The notes beneath the pieces are model-generated. The model saw nothing but the letters and a program-made list of their open reading frames with translations. It searched no databases and was not told where the DNA came from. Positions 10,001 through 17,494 of a DNA stretch of 64,000 nucleotides are shown here, one piece after another. The position numbers and the translations under genes are program-made. Each line of letters opens with the position of its first letter. The stretch's first letter is position 1. This DNA is from Holophagales bacterium (lineage in GTDB: Bacteria > Acidobacteriota > Thermoanaerobaculia > Multivoradales > Multivoraceae). Location of the stretch: the NCBI GenBank assembly GCA_009843505.1, contig VYDI01000021.1, forward strand, positions 30,826 through 94,825, read 5' to 3'.

Positions 10001-10483
10001 GAAACGCGGTTCGGGCGCCGGCCGGCGCTTCGCATGGGTCCGCTCGACGACGTCGTCGATCATCGCCGGCAGGCCCATCTTCAACCCGTCGTCGGGGTGG
10101 TAGATCCGCTCGACTCCGTAGGCCTCGAGTTCCGCGATCTCCTCCGGTGTGATCGTGCCGCCGCCGCCGCCGAACACGAGGACGTCTTCCCTGCCCTCCT
10201 CCGCCAGCCGGTCGATCATGTAGCGGAAGAACTCGATGTGTCCGCCCTGGTAGGAGCTGATCGCGATCGCGTCGGCGTCCTCCTGCACGGCCGCGCGGAC
10301 GATCTCGTCGACGCCGCGGTTGTGGCCCAGGTGGACCACCTCGGCCCCGCGATCCTGGATCATCCGCCGCATGATGTGGATTGCCGCGTCGTGTCCGTCG
10401 AACAGCGACGCGGCGGTCACGAAGCGGAGCGGGCTGGCGTCCTCGGCGGGCCGGATCCGCGGATCCTGTTCAGGAGTGGTCAT
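7019..10483 (-). CDS. icmF: Fused acyl-CoA mutase/GTPase (isobutyryl-CoA mutase type)
   Basis: This 1154-residue fusion has three parts in IcmF order. First is a B12-binding domain (about 18-150, with cobalt-ligand His31 in DGHDAAI and GGGGGTITPEEI). Second is a MeaB-like G domain (about 200-430; P-loop LTGTGGAGKSS 211-221, VETAG, NKFD 357-360). Third is the mutase TIM barrel (about 550-1154). It rearranges the carbon skeleton of an acyl-CoA with coenzyme B12, and the G domain gates cofactor loading. The position that is Arg207 in methylmalonyl-CoA mutase is Gln802 here (KEDQAQNT), as in isobutyryl-CoA mutases. The other specificity position reads TAGVYPYRR, Tyr where IcmF has Phe, so the exact substrate is open. 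It is convergent with alkaline phosphatase, six bases apart. Confidence 0.9.
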   Translation of the reverse strand: MTTPEQDPRIRPAEDASPLRFVTAASLFDGHDAAIHIMRRMIQDRGAEVVHLGHNRGVDEIVRAAVQEDADAIAISSYQGGHIEFFRYMIDRLAEEGREDVLVFGGGGGTITPEEIAELEAYGVERIYHPDDGLKMGLPAMIDDVVERTHAKRRPAPEPRFGVRVASDPDGDIELSRLLSAIERGAVGESELRRLRKEWQLAGAGVPVVGLTGTGGAGKSSVADELLNRFLECMPEAASGMRIALLAVDPTRRRTGGALLGDRIRMNSLRSERAFMRSMATRRQHLATSEVLGDAIALLKASGFSMVLVETAGIGQSDSEIVDLVDLSVYVMTSDYGAASQLEKIDMLDFADVIVLNKFDRRGGQDALRDVRKQWRRNRLAFGTADEDVPVYPTIASQFQDPGVNWMFWNVCRLLRERLDLDETAWTPEVDLDEREPKAAVLIPDNRNRYLAEIAEAGRAAEADAERRAAAASKAHGCYRALAELDDPELPKPLAGYAPEALDTAPDQTLARLRRRYQEALAEVGADAAELLKDWPGRVDAARADQYSYPVRGREVTGENYVTTLSHLRMPKLALPEYSDWGDLLRFLLKHNLPGAYPYTAGVYPYRRRGEEPTRMFAGEGIAERTNRRFHFVSRGQPANRLSTAFDSVTLYGSDPGLRPDIWGKVGNSGVSIATVDDMKRLYSGFDLCDPATSVSMTINGPAPTILAFFMNAAVDQQVERHLRETGGLEQARAEVDRRSGGDVPVYRGELPEENGGLGLELLGISGDQVVERDVYERIRADALSRVRGTVQADILKEDQAQNTCIFSTEFSLRMMGDVQQFFIDHNVRNYYSASVSGYHIAEAGANPITQLAFTLANGFTIVEYYLARGMAIDDFAPNLSFFFSNGMDPEYAVIGRVARRIWARAMRERYGASARSQMLKYHIQTSGRSLHAQEIQFNDIRTTLQALYGILDRCNSLHTNAFDEAITTPTEQSVRRALAIQLIINREFGLNRSENPWQGSFALDQLTDAVEEAVYLEFERLAERGGVLAAMDTMYQRSKIQDESMEYEAKKHDGSLPVVGVNTFLAEGQDFAETVEAELIRSTDDEKRQQIESLAAFHRRHGDHSGACLERLQDVARRRGNVFAELMETVKHCSLGQISDALYRVGGEYRRSM

Positions 10484-10615
10484 GCGACGGTGTCCAGACG
10501 GTGAACTTCGGCCCGAAGTCTACTGCCGACGAGCGGATCCGACCGTGGAGCCGACCGCGGGCTGTAAGCTCCGCCACTACCGCCCGATCCTTCGCAACCT
10601 CTACCGGAGTTCGCC

Positions 10616-11290
10616 GTGAGAACGACGACGACGCAGATCCCCCTGGTTCCTCTGGCTTCCCTGGCCCTGCCGGCCGCCCTGCTCCTCGCGGCCGCCCCGA
10701 TCGCCGCCCAGGAGCCGGCGGGCTCGGACCGACCCGACTCCGCACCGGCGACCGCCCAGACCGCGGACGACGACGCCGAAGCAAGGGCCGCGGCCCGGCG
10801 GGAACGGTTCCGCCGCCTGCGCTACGGCAATCTGGCGGAAACCGAGTTGGCCGGCAAGCAACTCCGGATCTCCTATCCGGACCTGTTGACCGACAGCGAC
10901 GACTACCGGGCGTTCGAGAGCCTGGGGACCGGCGAGGTCTCCGCCTGGAACAGCGGCCGGGCCGTCAAGCTGCTCGCCCACGCTTCGCTTTCCTTCGACG
11001 GAGTCGTCGTCCCCTACGGCAACGCCTCCCCCGACTATCCGGGGGTCTACAGCCTGTGGCCCAGGCGGACCGCCGATGGATGGAGCCTCGTGTTCAACGG
11101 CGAAGCCGACATCTGGGGCAGCCAGCGCGACGCGACCGCCGACGCCGTCGAGGTGCCGCTCGAGCACTCCACGGCCGACGAGCCGACCGAGAAGCTGACG
11201 ATCGAGTTCCTGGAGGTCGAACCGGGCGCGGTGCTACGGATCGCCTGGGGCGATCACCAGTTCCTGGCCGCCTTCAAGGCGGCGCCTTAG
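10616..11290 (+). CDS. DUF2911-like secreted protein
   Basis: This 224-residue protein starts with GTG, with a CGGAG site seven bases upstream. It has a signal peptide (about 1-31, IAAQEP), a charged Ala/Arg-rich linker to about residue 65, and a beta-rich domain. PGVYSLWPRR, WSLVFNGEADIWGSQ and VPLEHSTADEPTEKLTIEF resemble the second half of the DUF2911 family. That family is secreted and of unknown biochemical function. The gene is divergent from icmF across 132 bp and probably single; the next gene lies on the other strand. Confidence 0.68.
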   Translation: MRTTTTQIPLVPLASLALPAALLLAAAPIAAQEPAGSDRPDSAPATAQTADDDAEARAAARRERFRRLRYGNLAETELAGKQLRISYPDLLTDSDDYRAFESLGTGEVSAWNSGRAVKLLAHASLSFDGVVVPYGNASPDYPGVYSLWPRRTADGWSLVFNGEADIWGSQRDATADAVEVPLEHSTADEPTEKLTIEFLEVEPGAVLRIAWGDHQFLAAFKAAP

Positions 11291-11360
11291 CGGGCACCGT
11301 CAAGCCGCCAGCCTCGACCAGGTCCACTCGACACCGACGGCTACCGGCCCGGCTCCGCGA

Positions 11361-11840
11361 CTACTCGGGGCTGTAGGGCAGCGATGAGTGATGAAGATTG
11401 ATCTTCAGATCACCGTCAACAAGGACGTAGCCAAAGGTGAACTCGACCTTTGTCTCGCTACCGTCCGGGCCCTTGAAGTAGTAGTTGCCCATGGCCATTG
11501 CGGAGGCGTCGTTGGTGTAGATGCCGTCGTTCTCCCACCGAACATTGGTCCAGCCCGAGATCGCGAACCCCTTGTCCTCCGTTCCGTCTTGCCCGATGAA
11601 GTAGCTCAGAGCCCCGTCAAACGTATCGCGGAACTGGTTCTCCGCTGCCATGGTCGGCTTGAACATGACCCTGGTTTCGCCATATGCATAAAGGTCATTG
11701 ATGTGTTTCGTCGCACGGGCGGCGTAGTCGCCGCCATCGGCATGAGTCTTGGCAATCGCGACAATTCCCTCGCCCCACGCCTTCTGTGCATCAATGACAG
11801 CCTGTTCGGTGATCTGCTGCGCTGCAGCTGACGTCGCCAT
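11361..11840 (-). CDS. SnoaL/NTF2-like protein with a shortened leader, lower GC
   Basis: This 159-residue protein resembles a group of small exported proteins often labelled, without good reason, phosphoribosyl-AMP cyclohydrolase. Recognisable parts are AQKAWGEGIVAI, DLYAY, MFKPTMA, GALSYFIGQ, MAMGNYYFKGPDG and KINLHHSSLPYSPE at the end. The predicted start reads MATSAAAQQ, which looks like only the tail of a signal peptide. The same frame upstream is closed by a TAG ten codons before, and that TAG is the stop of the preceding oxidoreductase. Six lines counted by hand (11401-11760) give about 57% G+C, well below the surroundings, which suggests transfer. Function is unknown. Confidence 0.65.
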   Translation of the reverse strand: MATSAAAQQITEQAVIDAQKAWGEGIVAIAKTHADGGDYAARATKHINDLYAYGETRVMFKPTMAAENQFRDTFDGALSYFIGQDGTEDKGFAISGWTNVRWENDGIYTNDASAMAMGNYYFKGPDGSETKVEFTFGYVLVDGDLKINLHHSSLPYSPE

Positions 11841-11870
11841 GGCGACAAGGGGTCCGGGCTGCGCCGCCCG

Positions 11871-13202
11871 CTACGCCTTCGTCACTCCCGGCACCGCCAC
11901 CGCGTACCGGCCCTTCTTGTCCGGCACTGTCGGTGGGTCGGCGTCCCAGGCGTAGGTCGCGGGCTCGAGCGACACGTCGGACTTGAGCGCTTCCTTCCAG
12001 GTGATCTTCTTGCCGGAGTAAGTCGCCATCCGGCCCATCACGGCCGTCATCGTGGCGATCGCGCCGTTCTTCGCCTCGTTGAACGGCTTGTCCTCGCGAA
12101 TCGCCTCGAACAGGCGGTCGTGCTCGACCTGGTACGGGCTTTTCTCGTCCTCCGGCTCGCGGTGGTTCCAGCCTCCCGGCGCCTCGATCAGGCCGGAGGC
12201 GAGGCTCGCCCGGCCCTTGCTGCCGTGCGCGTACTCGGCGACCTCGTCCCAGCAGTTCTGGATGTGCCGGCACTGGCTCAACATCACCGCTCCGTCGTCG
12301 TAGGTGTACTCGACGAAGTGATGGTCGAAGATCTCACCGTGGTCGGGACCGTTCCGCCACTGGCGGCCGCCCTGGCCCTGGGCTTCGACCGGGTGTCCGC
12401 CCTTGACCCAGTTGCCCACGTCAATGTTGTGGATGTGCTGCTCGACGATGTGGTCGCCGCAGAGCCAGTTGAAGTAGTACCAGTTGCGCATCTGGTACTC
12501 CATCTCGGTCTGACCCGGCTTGCGCGCCCGCACCCAAAGGCCGGAGCTGTTCCAGTAGACGCGGAGTGCGACGACGTCGCCGATCGCGCCGTCGTGGATG
12601 CGCTTGATCGTCTCGTTGTACATCCCGCTGTGGTGACGCTGCAGGCCGACGCCGACCTTGAGGTTCTTCTCCTTCGCCGCCTTGGCCGCCTTGAGCACGC
12701 GCCGGACGCCCGGCGCGTCGACCGCGACCGGCTTCTCCATGAACACGTGCTTGCCCTGCTCGATCGCGTACTCGAAGTGTTCCGGCCGGAAGCCCGGCGG
12801 CGTCGCGTGGACGACGACGTCGACGCCGGAGTCGATCACCTTGCGATAGGCGTCGAAGCCGACGTAGCGGTTCTCCGCCGGCACCTGCAGCCGCTTGCCG
12901 CCCTCGAAGGAACCGTTCTCGCCCATCTCGGCGAGCCGCTCGTAGCAGTTGTCGAGCCGGTCTTCGAACGCGTCGGCCATCGCCACCAGCTCGACCGGCC
13001 CCGAAGTGGAGAGCGCCTGCGCCGCGGCGCCGGTCCCACGCCCGCCGCAGCCGATCAGGCCGATCCGCAGCGTCGCGTCGCCGCGAGCCCGGCCCACGTC
13101 CGATGCCGTGTTGGCGGCCGCGGCCGTACCACCGCCGACTCCGCCCGCGAGCAGGGCCGCCGAAGCCCCGGTGATGAAACTGCGCCTGGAGGTTCCGTCC
13201 AT
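11871..13202 (-). CDS. Tat-exported Gfo/Idh/MocA family oxidoreductase
   Basis: This 443-residue protein begins at ATG 13202, with GGGGAGA five bases before it. The N-terminus is a twin-arginine signal (SRRSFITGASAALLAGG). A Rossmann domain follows with RIGLIGCGGRGTGAA, then the family signature MEKPVA and a C-terminal alpha/beta domain with GDHIVEQHIHNIDVGNW, likely catalytic His/Asp. Relatives oxidise or epimerise sugars and inositols with tightly bound NAD(P). The long Trp/His-rich C-terminal part is typical of exported acidobacterial and planctomycete versions. It precedes the SnoaL-like gene on the same strand by 30 bases and is divergent from the crotonase-fold gene. The substrate cannot be read from the sequence. 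Confidence 0.87.
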   Translation of the reverse strand: MDGTSRRSFITGASAALLAGGVGGGTAAAANTASDVGRARGDATLRIGLIGCGGRGTGAAAQALSTSGPVELVAMADAFEDRLDNCYERLAEMGENGSFEGGKRLQVPAENRYVGFDAYRKVIDSGVDVVVHATPPGFRPEHFEYAIEQGKHVFMEKPVAVDAPGVRRVLKAAKAAKEKNLKVGVGLQRHHSGMYNETIKRIHDGAIGDVVALRVYWNSSGLWVRARKPGQTEMEYQMRNWYYFNWLCGDHIVEQHIHNIDVGNWVKGGHPVEAQGQGGRQWRNGPDHGEIFDHHFVEYTYDDGAVMLSQCRHIQNCWDEVAEYAHGSKGRASLASGLIEAPGGWNHREPEDEKSPYQVEHDRLFEAIREDKPFNEAKNGAIATMTAVMGRMATYSGKKITWKEALKSDVSLEPATYAWDADPPTVPDKKGRYAVAVPGVTKA

Positions 13203-13315
13203 GAGTGTCTCCCCGCACCGCGAAGGTGCCGTTTTCGTCGATCCGTCCGGTCGAGCCCTGTCTTGTGGTCGACATAGCTTATCGCCGCCGACCGTCTCCG
13301 CTACCATCCGCCGCC

Positions 13316-14107
13316 ATGAACGATCTTGAGACGCTCCGCTTCGAACTGGCGGACAACGTCGCCCGAGTCACGCTCAACCGGCCCGACGCGGCGAACGCGA
13401 TGAACACGCAGATGACGAAGGACCTGCTCGAGGTCGGGATCGAGTGCGACGAGAACCCGGAGGTAAGGGCGGTCCTGCTGCGCAGCGAGGGGCGGATGTT
13501 CTGCGCCGGCGGCGACCTGGCCTCCTTCGCCAAGGCGGGTGACGCCCTGCCTCGCAGCCTGAAGGAGATGACGGTCTACCTTCATGCGGCGATCACACGG
13601 CTGACTCGCGGCAGTGCGCCTGTCGTCGCCGCGGTCCAGGGGCCGGCCGCCGGCGCCGGGTTCTCCATCGCCTGCGCGGCCGACCTGGTCGTGGCTTCGG
13701 ACCAGGCAGTGTTCACGATGGCCTACACGCGCGCCGGCCTGACGCCGGACGGCAGCTCGACCTACTTTCTGCCACGGCTGCTCGGACGCCACCGCGCGCT
13801 GGAGCTGATCCTCATGAACCGCACGCTGTCAGCCACCGAAGCCCAGGAGTGGGGAATCGTCAACGAAGTCGTCCCGGCCGGCGAACTCGACGAGCGCGCG
13901 GAGAAACTCGCAAACCAACTGGCCGCCGGACCGACCTGGGCGTTCGGAGCCGCCAAGGAACTCGTCATGCGTTCGTTCTCGGAGGATCTCGAATCCCAGA
14001 TGGAGTTCGAGTCCCAGGCGATCGCCGACGCGGCCCGCACGGAAGACGCCGCCGAGGGCATCGCCGCCTTCTTCGAGAAGCGCAGGGCAAGCTTCAGCGG
14101 CCGCTGA
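13316..14107 (+). CDS. Enoyl-CoA hydratase/isomerase family protein, probably isomerase
   Basis: This 263-residue crotonase-fold protein acts on acyl-CoA thioesters. The oxyanion-hole parts are FCAGGDLASF (62-71) and GPAAGAGFS (109-117). The two glutamates of true hydratases are not found at the matching positions: Ser117 stands in GAGFSIAC, and there is no Glu in FTMAYTRAG. Instead Asp145 in LTPDGSSTYF occupies the site used by PaaG and other enoyl-CoA isomerases. I therefore favour isomerase over hydratase. An ATG at 13316 is chosen; the frame is open further upstream, but that part crosses the divergent promoter region. It is followed after ten bases by the FGE-like gene. Confidence 0.85.
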   Translation: MNDLETLRFELADNVARVTLNRPDAANAMNTQMTKDLLEVGIECDENPEVRAVLLRSEGRMFCAGGDLASFAKAGDALPRSLKEMTVYLHAAITRLTRGSAPVVAAVQGPAAGAGFSIACAADLVVASDQAVFTMAYTRAGLTPDGSSTYFLPRLLGRHRALELILMNRTLSATEAQEWGIVNEVVPAGELDERAEKLANQLAAGPTWAFGAAKELVMRSFSEDLESQMEFESQAIADAARTEDAAEGIAAFFEKRRASFSGR

Positions 14108-14117
14108 GTCCGTTCCC

Positions 14118-15209
14118 ATGATCAAGGGGCTCCCGATCCTGATCATGCTGCTCGTCGCGGCGGTCCAGGAACCGGGCGCCGGCCGGTACCCGGAAATGCC
14201 ATCGGGCCGGCCGCCGGCCGTCGACGTACCGAACGCCGTCGCCGCCGCGGAAGCCGATATGCGGCCCTACCGGGAGCGAATTGCCCGCGTCAGCACAGGA
14301 GGCGACGAACTGCACCTCGACATGGCGCCGGTTCCGGGAGGCAACTTCCTGATGGGCAGCCCCGAGAGCGAACCCGGGCGGAGCGAGCTGGAGTCCCCCC
14401 GGCGTCGCGTCCGCATAGCCCCGTTCTGGATGGCGACCCACGAGACGACCTGGGACCTGTACCGCGTGTTCATGTTCGATACCGACCGCGGCGGTGACGA
14501 ACCCGCCGCCGCCTGGGCCGACGCGGTGAGCCGGCCGACGCCGCCCTACCGGCCGATGGACTTCGGCATGGGAGTCGAGGGCTTTCCGGCGATCTCGATG
14601 ACCCAGTTCGCGGCCCGGCACTTCACGAAGTGGCTGTCGATGAAGACCGGTCGCTTCTACCGCCTGCCGACCGAGGCCGAGTGGGAGTACGCCTGCAGGG
14701 CCGGCACCGGAACCGCCTGGTCGTTCGGCGATGACGCAACTGCGATCGACCGCTTCGCCTGGCATGCCGGCAACAGCGGCCGCCGCTACCACGAGGTCGC
14801 CCGACTCGAGCCGAACGCGTGGGGGATCTTCGACCTGCACGGCAACATCGCGGAGTGGACCCTCGACGCCTACGCCGTCTACGCGGAGTTCGACGGCGGC
14901 GCTCCGCTCGCCGACCCGATCGTGTGGCCGGACAAGGAGTATCCACGCAGCGTCCGCGGCGGCTCCTGGCAGGACGAACCGTCCGCGCTTCGCTGCGCCG
15001 CGCGCCGTGGCTCCGAACTGGCGTGGAAGCGGATGGATCCCCAGATCCCGCGGAGCGTCTGGTACCACACGAACGCCCGGTTCCTGGGCTTCCGCGTCGT
15101 CCGGCCGCTGGTCGAGCCGCCGATCGAGGAGCAGGAACGGTACTGGGCGCCCGACGTGGACTCGGTGCGCCGAATCGTCGAGCGCCAGCGTCGCGGCGAA
15201 CGCGACTAG
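14118..15209 (+). CDS. SUMF1/FGE-fold secreted protein lacking the catalytic cysteines
   Basis: This 363-residue protein has a short signal peptide (MIKGLPILIMLLVAAVQ) and a formylglycine-generating-enzyme fold from about residue 65. Conserved parts are PVPGGNFLMGS, ATHETTWDLY, YRLPTEAEWEYACRAGTGT, NAWGIFDLHGNIAEW and VRGGSWQDEPSALRCAARR. True FGE has two copper-binding cysteines just after the GGSY/W motif. Here those places hold Asp-Glu and Pro-Ser-Ala, so it should not activate sulfatases. Relatives with this fold include other iron/copper oxidases and binding modules. The stop is two bases from that of the convergent PHP gene. Its role is unknown. Confidence 0.82.
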   Translation: MIKGLPILIMLLVAAVQEPGAGRYPEMPSGRPPAVDVPNAVAAAEADMRPYRERIARVSTGGDELHLDMAPVPGGNFLMGSPESEPGRSELESPRRRVRIAPFWMATHETTWDLYRVFMFDTDRGGDEPAAAWADAVSRPTPPYRPMDFGMGVEGFPAISMTQFAARHFTKWLSMKTGRFYRLPTEAEWEYACRAGTGTAWSFGDDATAIDRFAWHAGNSGRRYHEVARLEPNAWGIFDLHGNIAEWTLDAYAVYAEFDGGAPLADPIVWPDKEYPRSVRGGSWQDEPSALRCAARRGSELAWKRMDPQIPRSVWYHTNARFLGFRVVRPLVEPPIEEQERYWAPDVDSVRRIVERQRRGERD

Positions 15210-15211
15210 CT

Positions 15212-16408
15212 CTACTGCGGCGGCACTTGGACGGCGAACCGCAACGTCGGGTGGGTCTCCGGCGCCGTGATCGCGTTCAGGACCTCGAAGGCCATCTCGA
15301 AGCTGGTGCGGGTTTCGCCGCTGATCGCCAGGTCCAGGTCACTGTGCGGTTCGACCCGCATGGTCGACGGGGGGCCGTTGAAGCGGTGGCCACTGGTGAC
15401 CCGCAGGTCGAAGGCGGCGTCCGACATGTTGGAGAGCCTGATGTCGATCAGCTTGTCACCGGGGCTGCGTTCGACCTTCGTCAACTGGAGCGAAGCCTCG
15501 AGCAAGGGCATCAAAGCGTCTTCGCGGCCAATCAACCAGTTGCCAAACCAGGCGACGGTGCGGTTCGCATGCAGGGCCTCCTTGATCGACTCCGTGCTCC
15601 GCTCCTCCGCGAACACCAGGGTCGCCGTGCGGTGGCCACCGTCGTTGGGCAGGTAGTCCCAGTCGATCAGGTAGTGGACATCGGACACGCCCAGGATCGC
15701 CAGGTCGTTGTCGAGCGCGATCTGGAGCGACTCGGCCGAGTAGAAGTCCCCGTTCGCCACCTCGATGCCGTGCAGCAAGCCCTCGGCGATGAGGTCGCGA
15801 TGCATGTCGGTCAGTTTGGCTACGCCGTCGGGCCGCTGCGACGGCCAGTTCGGGTGGTTCCAGAACACGAAGGCGTTCTGCTCGTTAGCCACCTCGATCG
15901 CCTGCCGCGCCTCGCGCTCGCTCGCCGCCTGTGCCTCGGGCGTGGAGGGCCGGAGCCGGATCATGTAGTCCGCGTCGCTGGTCTCGACGAGGAGTGCGTT
16001 CGCGTCCGAGATGAACACGGCGTTGACGTGGCCCGGCGGCATGCTGCGGGTGATCTCCGCGCCGTTGACCACGATCACCTCCGACTCCGACCCCGCGGCG
16101 TACTCGCTGGCGACCGCGTAGGACCGGTTCCGGTCCGGGTGCGGGATGTCCGCCCGGTGAGGCTGGTACTCCAGGTGCTCGGTGACCGCCATCAGCGTCA
16201 GCCCGTCCCGCTCGGCCTCCTGCATACGGATGATCGGCCACACCATGCCATCGGAGAAGACGGAGTGGGTGTGCAGGTCGACGCTGAAGGTCCGGTAACC
16301 GTCGACGTCGGGAAACTCGATCGCGCGCTCCTGGGTAAAGGAGGGCACGGCCGCGGCGAACGCCACGAAGGACAGCACCTGCATCCGGATGGCCAGTCGA
16401 CTCTTCAC
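15212..16408 (-). CDS. Secreted PHP-domain phosphoesterase (Sb-PDE-like)
   Basis: This 398-residue protein starts at GTG 16408, chosen because AAAGGAGA lies five bases upstream; an ATG 13 codons earlier lacks such a site. A signal peptide runs to about PSFTQ (residue 26). The PHP metal site is clear: DLHTHSVFSDG (from Asp44), VTEHLEY, NGAEITR, FWNHPNW and GVSDVHY. Enzymes of this group hydrolyse phosphodiesters such as organophosphate breakdown products, using two or three metal ions. The last 120 residues are a beta-rich domain. It lies 57 bases downstream of the ABC permease gene on the same strand and may share its transcript. Confidence 0.85.
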   Translation of the reverse strand: MKSRLAIRMQVLSFVAFAAAVPSFTQERAIEFPDVDGYRTFSVDLHTHSVFSDGMVWPIIRMQEAERDGLTLMAVTEHLEYQPHRADIPHPDRNRSYAVASEYAAGSESEVIVVNGAEITRSMPPGHVNAVFISDANALLVETSDADYMIRLRPSTPEAQAASEREARQAIEVANEQNAFVFWNHPNWPSQRPDGVAKLTDMHRDLIAEGLLHGIEVANGDFYSAESLQIALDNDLAILGVSDVHYLIDWDYLPNDGGHRTATLVFAEERSTESIKEALHANRTVAWFGNWLIGREDALMPLLEASLQLTKVERSPGDKLIDIRLSNMSDAAFDLRVTSGHRFNGPPSTMRVEPHSDLDLAISGETRTSFEMAFEVLNAITAPETHPTLRFAVQVPPQ

Positions 16409-16465
16409 GGCGGTCTCCTTTCGGGTTGCGGAGTTCCGGGACAACACGGCAGAGAATAGCCGGTG

Positions 16466-17440
16466 TCAGGAAACGGCGGCCGCGCTCCGTCGACGGCGCC
16501 AGACGTCCGTCGCCACCGCCAGCAGGATCGCCGCGCCGGTGATGATCCGTTTCGTCGGCTCGCTGGCGCCAGCCTGGGCGAGCCCGGTCTGCAGCACGGC
16601 GATCACGAGCACGCCGAGGAGCGTGCCGGTCACCGAGCCGCGCCCGCCGAGGAGCGACGTGCCGCCGATGACCACCGCCGCGATCGCCGACAGTTCCATC
16701 CCGATCGCGGCGTTCGGATCGGCGGACTGCAGGTAGCCGACCTGGCACAGCCCGGCTGCCGCCGCAAGCAACCCGGCGAGCGTGAACACAGCGAACTGGA
16801 CCCGGGAGGGCCGCACGCCGCAGCGATGAAGCGCCGTGCGGTTGCCGCCGACGGCGAACACCCAGCGCCCGAAGGCGGTGCGCGAGAGGACGAACTGCAG
16901 CGCTCCGACGACCGCGAGCGAACCAACGAAGGCGGTCGACAATCCCAGGACCGGCAGGTTGGTGCCCAGCGCGGCGACCCGGTCGCCCAGGTAGCTCGTC
17001 CTGGAGGCGGTCACCAGGTAGGTCGAGCCGCGCGCTATCTCGAGCATCCCGAGCGTGACCAGGAACGACGGTATGGACCAGCGAGCGACAAGCGCGCCGT
17101 TGATCGCGCCGCATAGCCCGCCGACAGCCAGCGCCGCGAGCGCCGCCACGATGAGGGGAGAACCCTGATCCAGGGTCAGGACGCCCAGAACGGCAGCGGA
17201 CAGAGCCAGCACGGAACCGACCGAAAGGTCGATGCCACCCGCGATCAGCACCAGGGTCAGACCAGCCGAAGCGATGACCAGCGGCGGCAGTTGATTCGCC
17301 AGCGTACGGAAGGTGACGGCGCTCCAGAAGTGGTCCGTTACCAGGCCGAATGCGACGCACAGGCCAAGGATGACCAGGACGAGTCCTCCCCGGTATCCCA
17401 GCGAGAAGGAGTGGCGCCAGCCGGCAACGGCAAGCGTCAT
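16466..17440 (-). CDS. Sugar ABC transporter permease, RbsC type
   Basis: This 324-residue integral membrane protein has eight to ten hydrophobic segments. Signature parts are LVIASAGLTLVLIAGGIDLS (near residue 50), IPSFLVTLGMLEIARG, FAVGGNRTALHRCGVR and IGGTSLLGGRGSVTGTLLGV, all typical of ribose/galactose-class ABC permeases. It forms the channel through which a periplasmic binding protein delivers a sugar. The start at ATG 17440 is taken from family length; no good ribosome site is visible. A matching binding protein lies at 18311-19258, but an opposite-strand methyltransferase separates them and no ATPase gene is in the window. Confidence 0.87.
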   Translation of the reverse strand: MTLAVAGWRHSFSLGYRGGLVLVILGLCVAFGLVTDHFWSAVTFRTLANQLPPLVIASAGLTLVLIAGGIDLSVGSVLALSAAVLGVLTLDQGSPLIVAALAALAVGGLCGAINGALVARWSIPSFLVTLGMLEIARGSTYLVTASRTSYLGDRVAALGTNLPVLGLSTAFVGSLAVVGALQFVLSRTAFGRWVFAVGGNRTALHRCGVRPSRVQFAVFTLAGLLAAAAGLCQVGYLQSADPNAAIGMELSAIAAVVIGGTSLLGGRGSVTGTLLGVLVIAVLQTGLAQAGASEPTKRIITGAAILLAVATDVWRRRRSAAAVS

Positions 17441-17494
17441 CGATCGGAGCGCCCGGCGAGCATCGGGACGAGGATACAGTCGCTGCCGGCTCCG

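Noticed and set aside
8318..10504. 728-codon open frame on the plus strand
   Set aside because: It mirrors icmF, which has a full set of catalytic motifs; the mirrored translation has none.
14118..15209. Maturation enzyme for the nearby sulfatase
   Set aside because: Both copper-binding cysteines are missing and the gene is 17 kb away.
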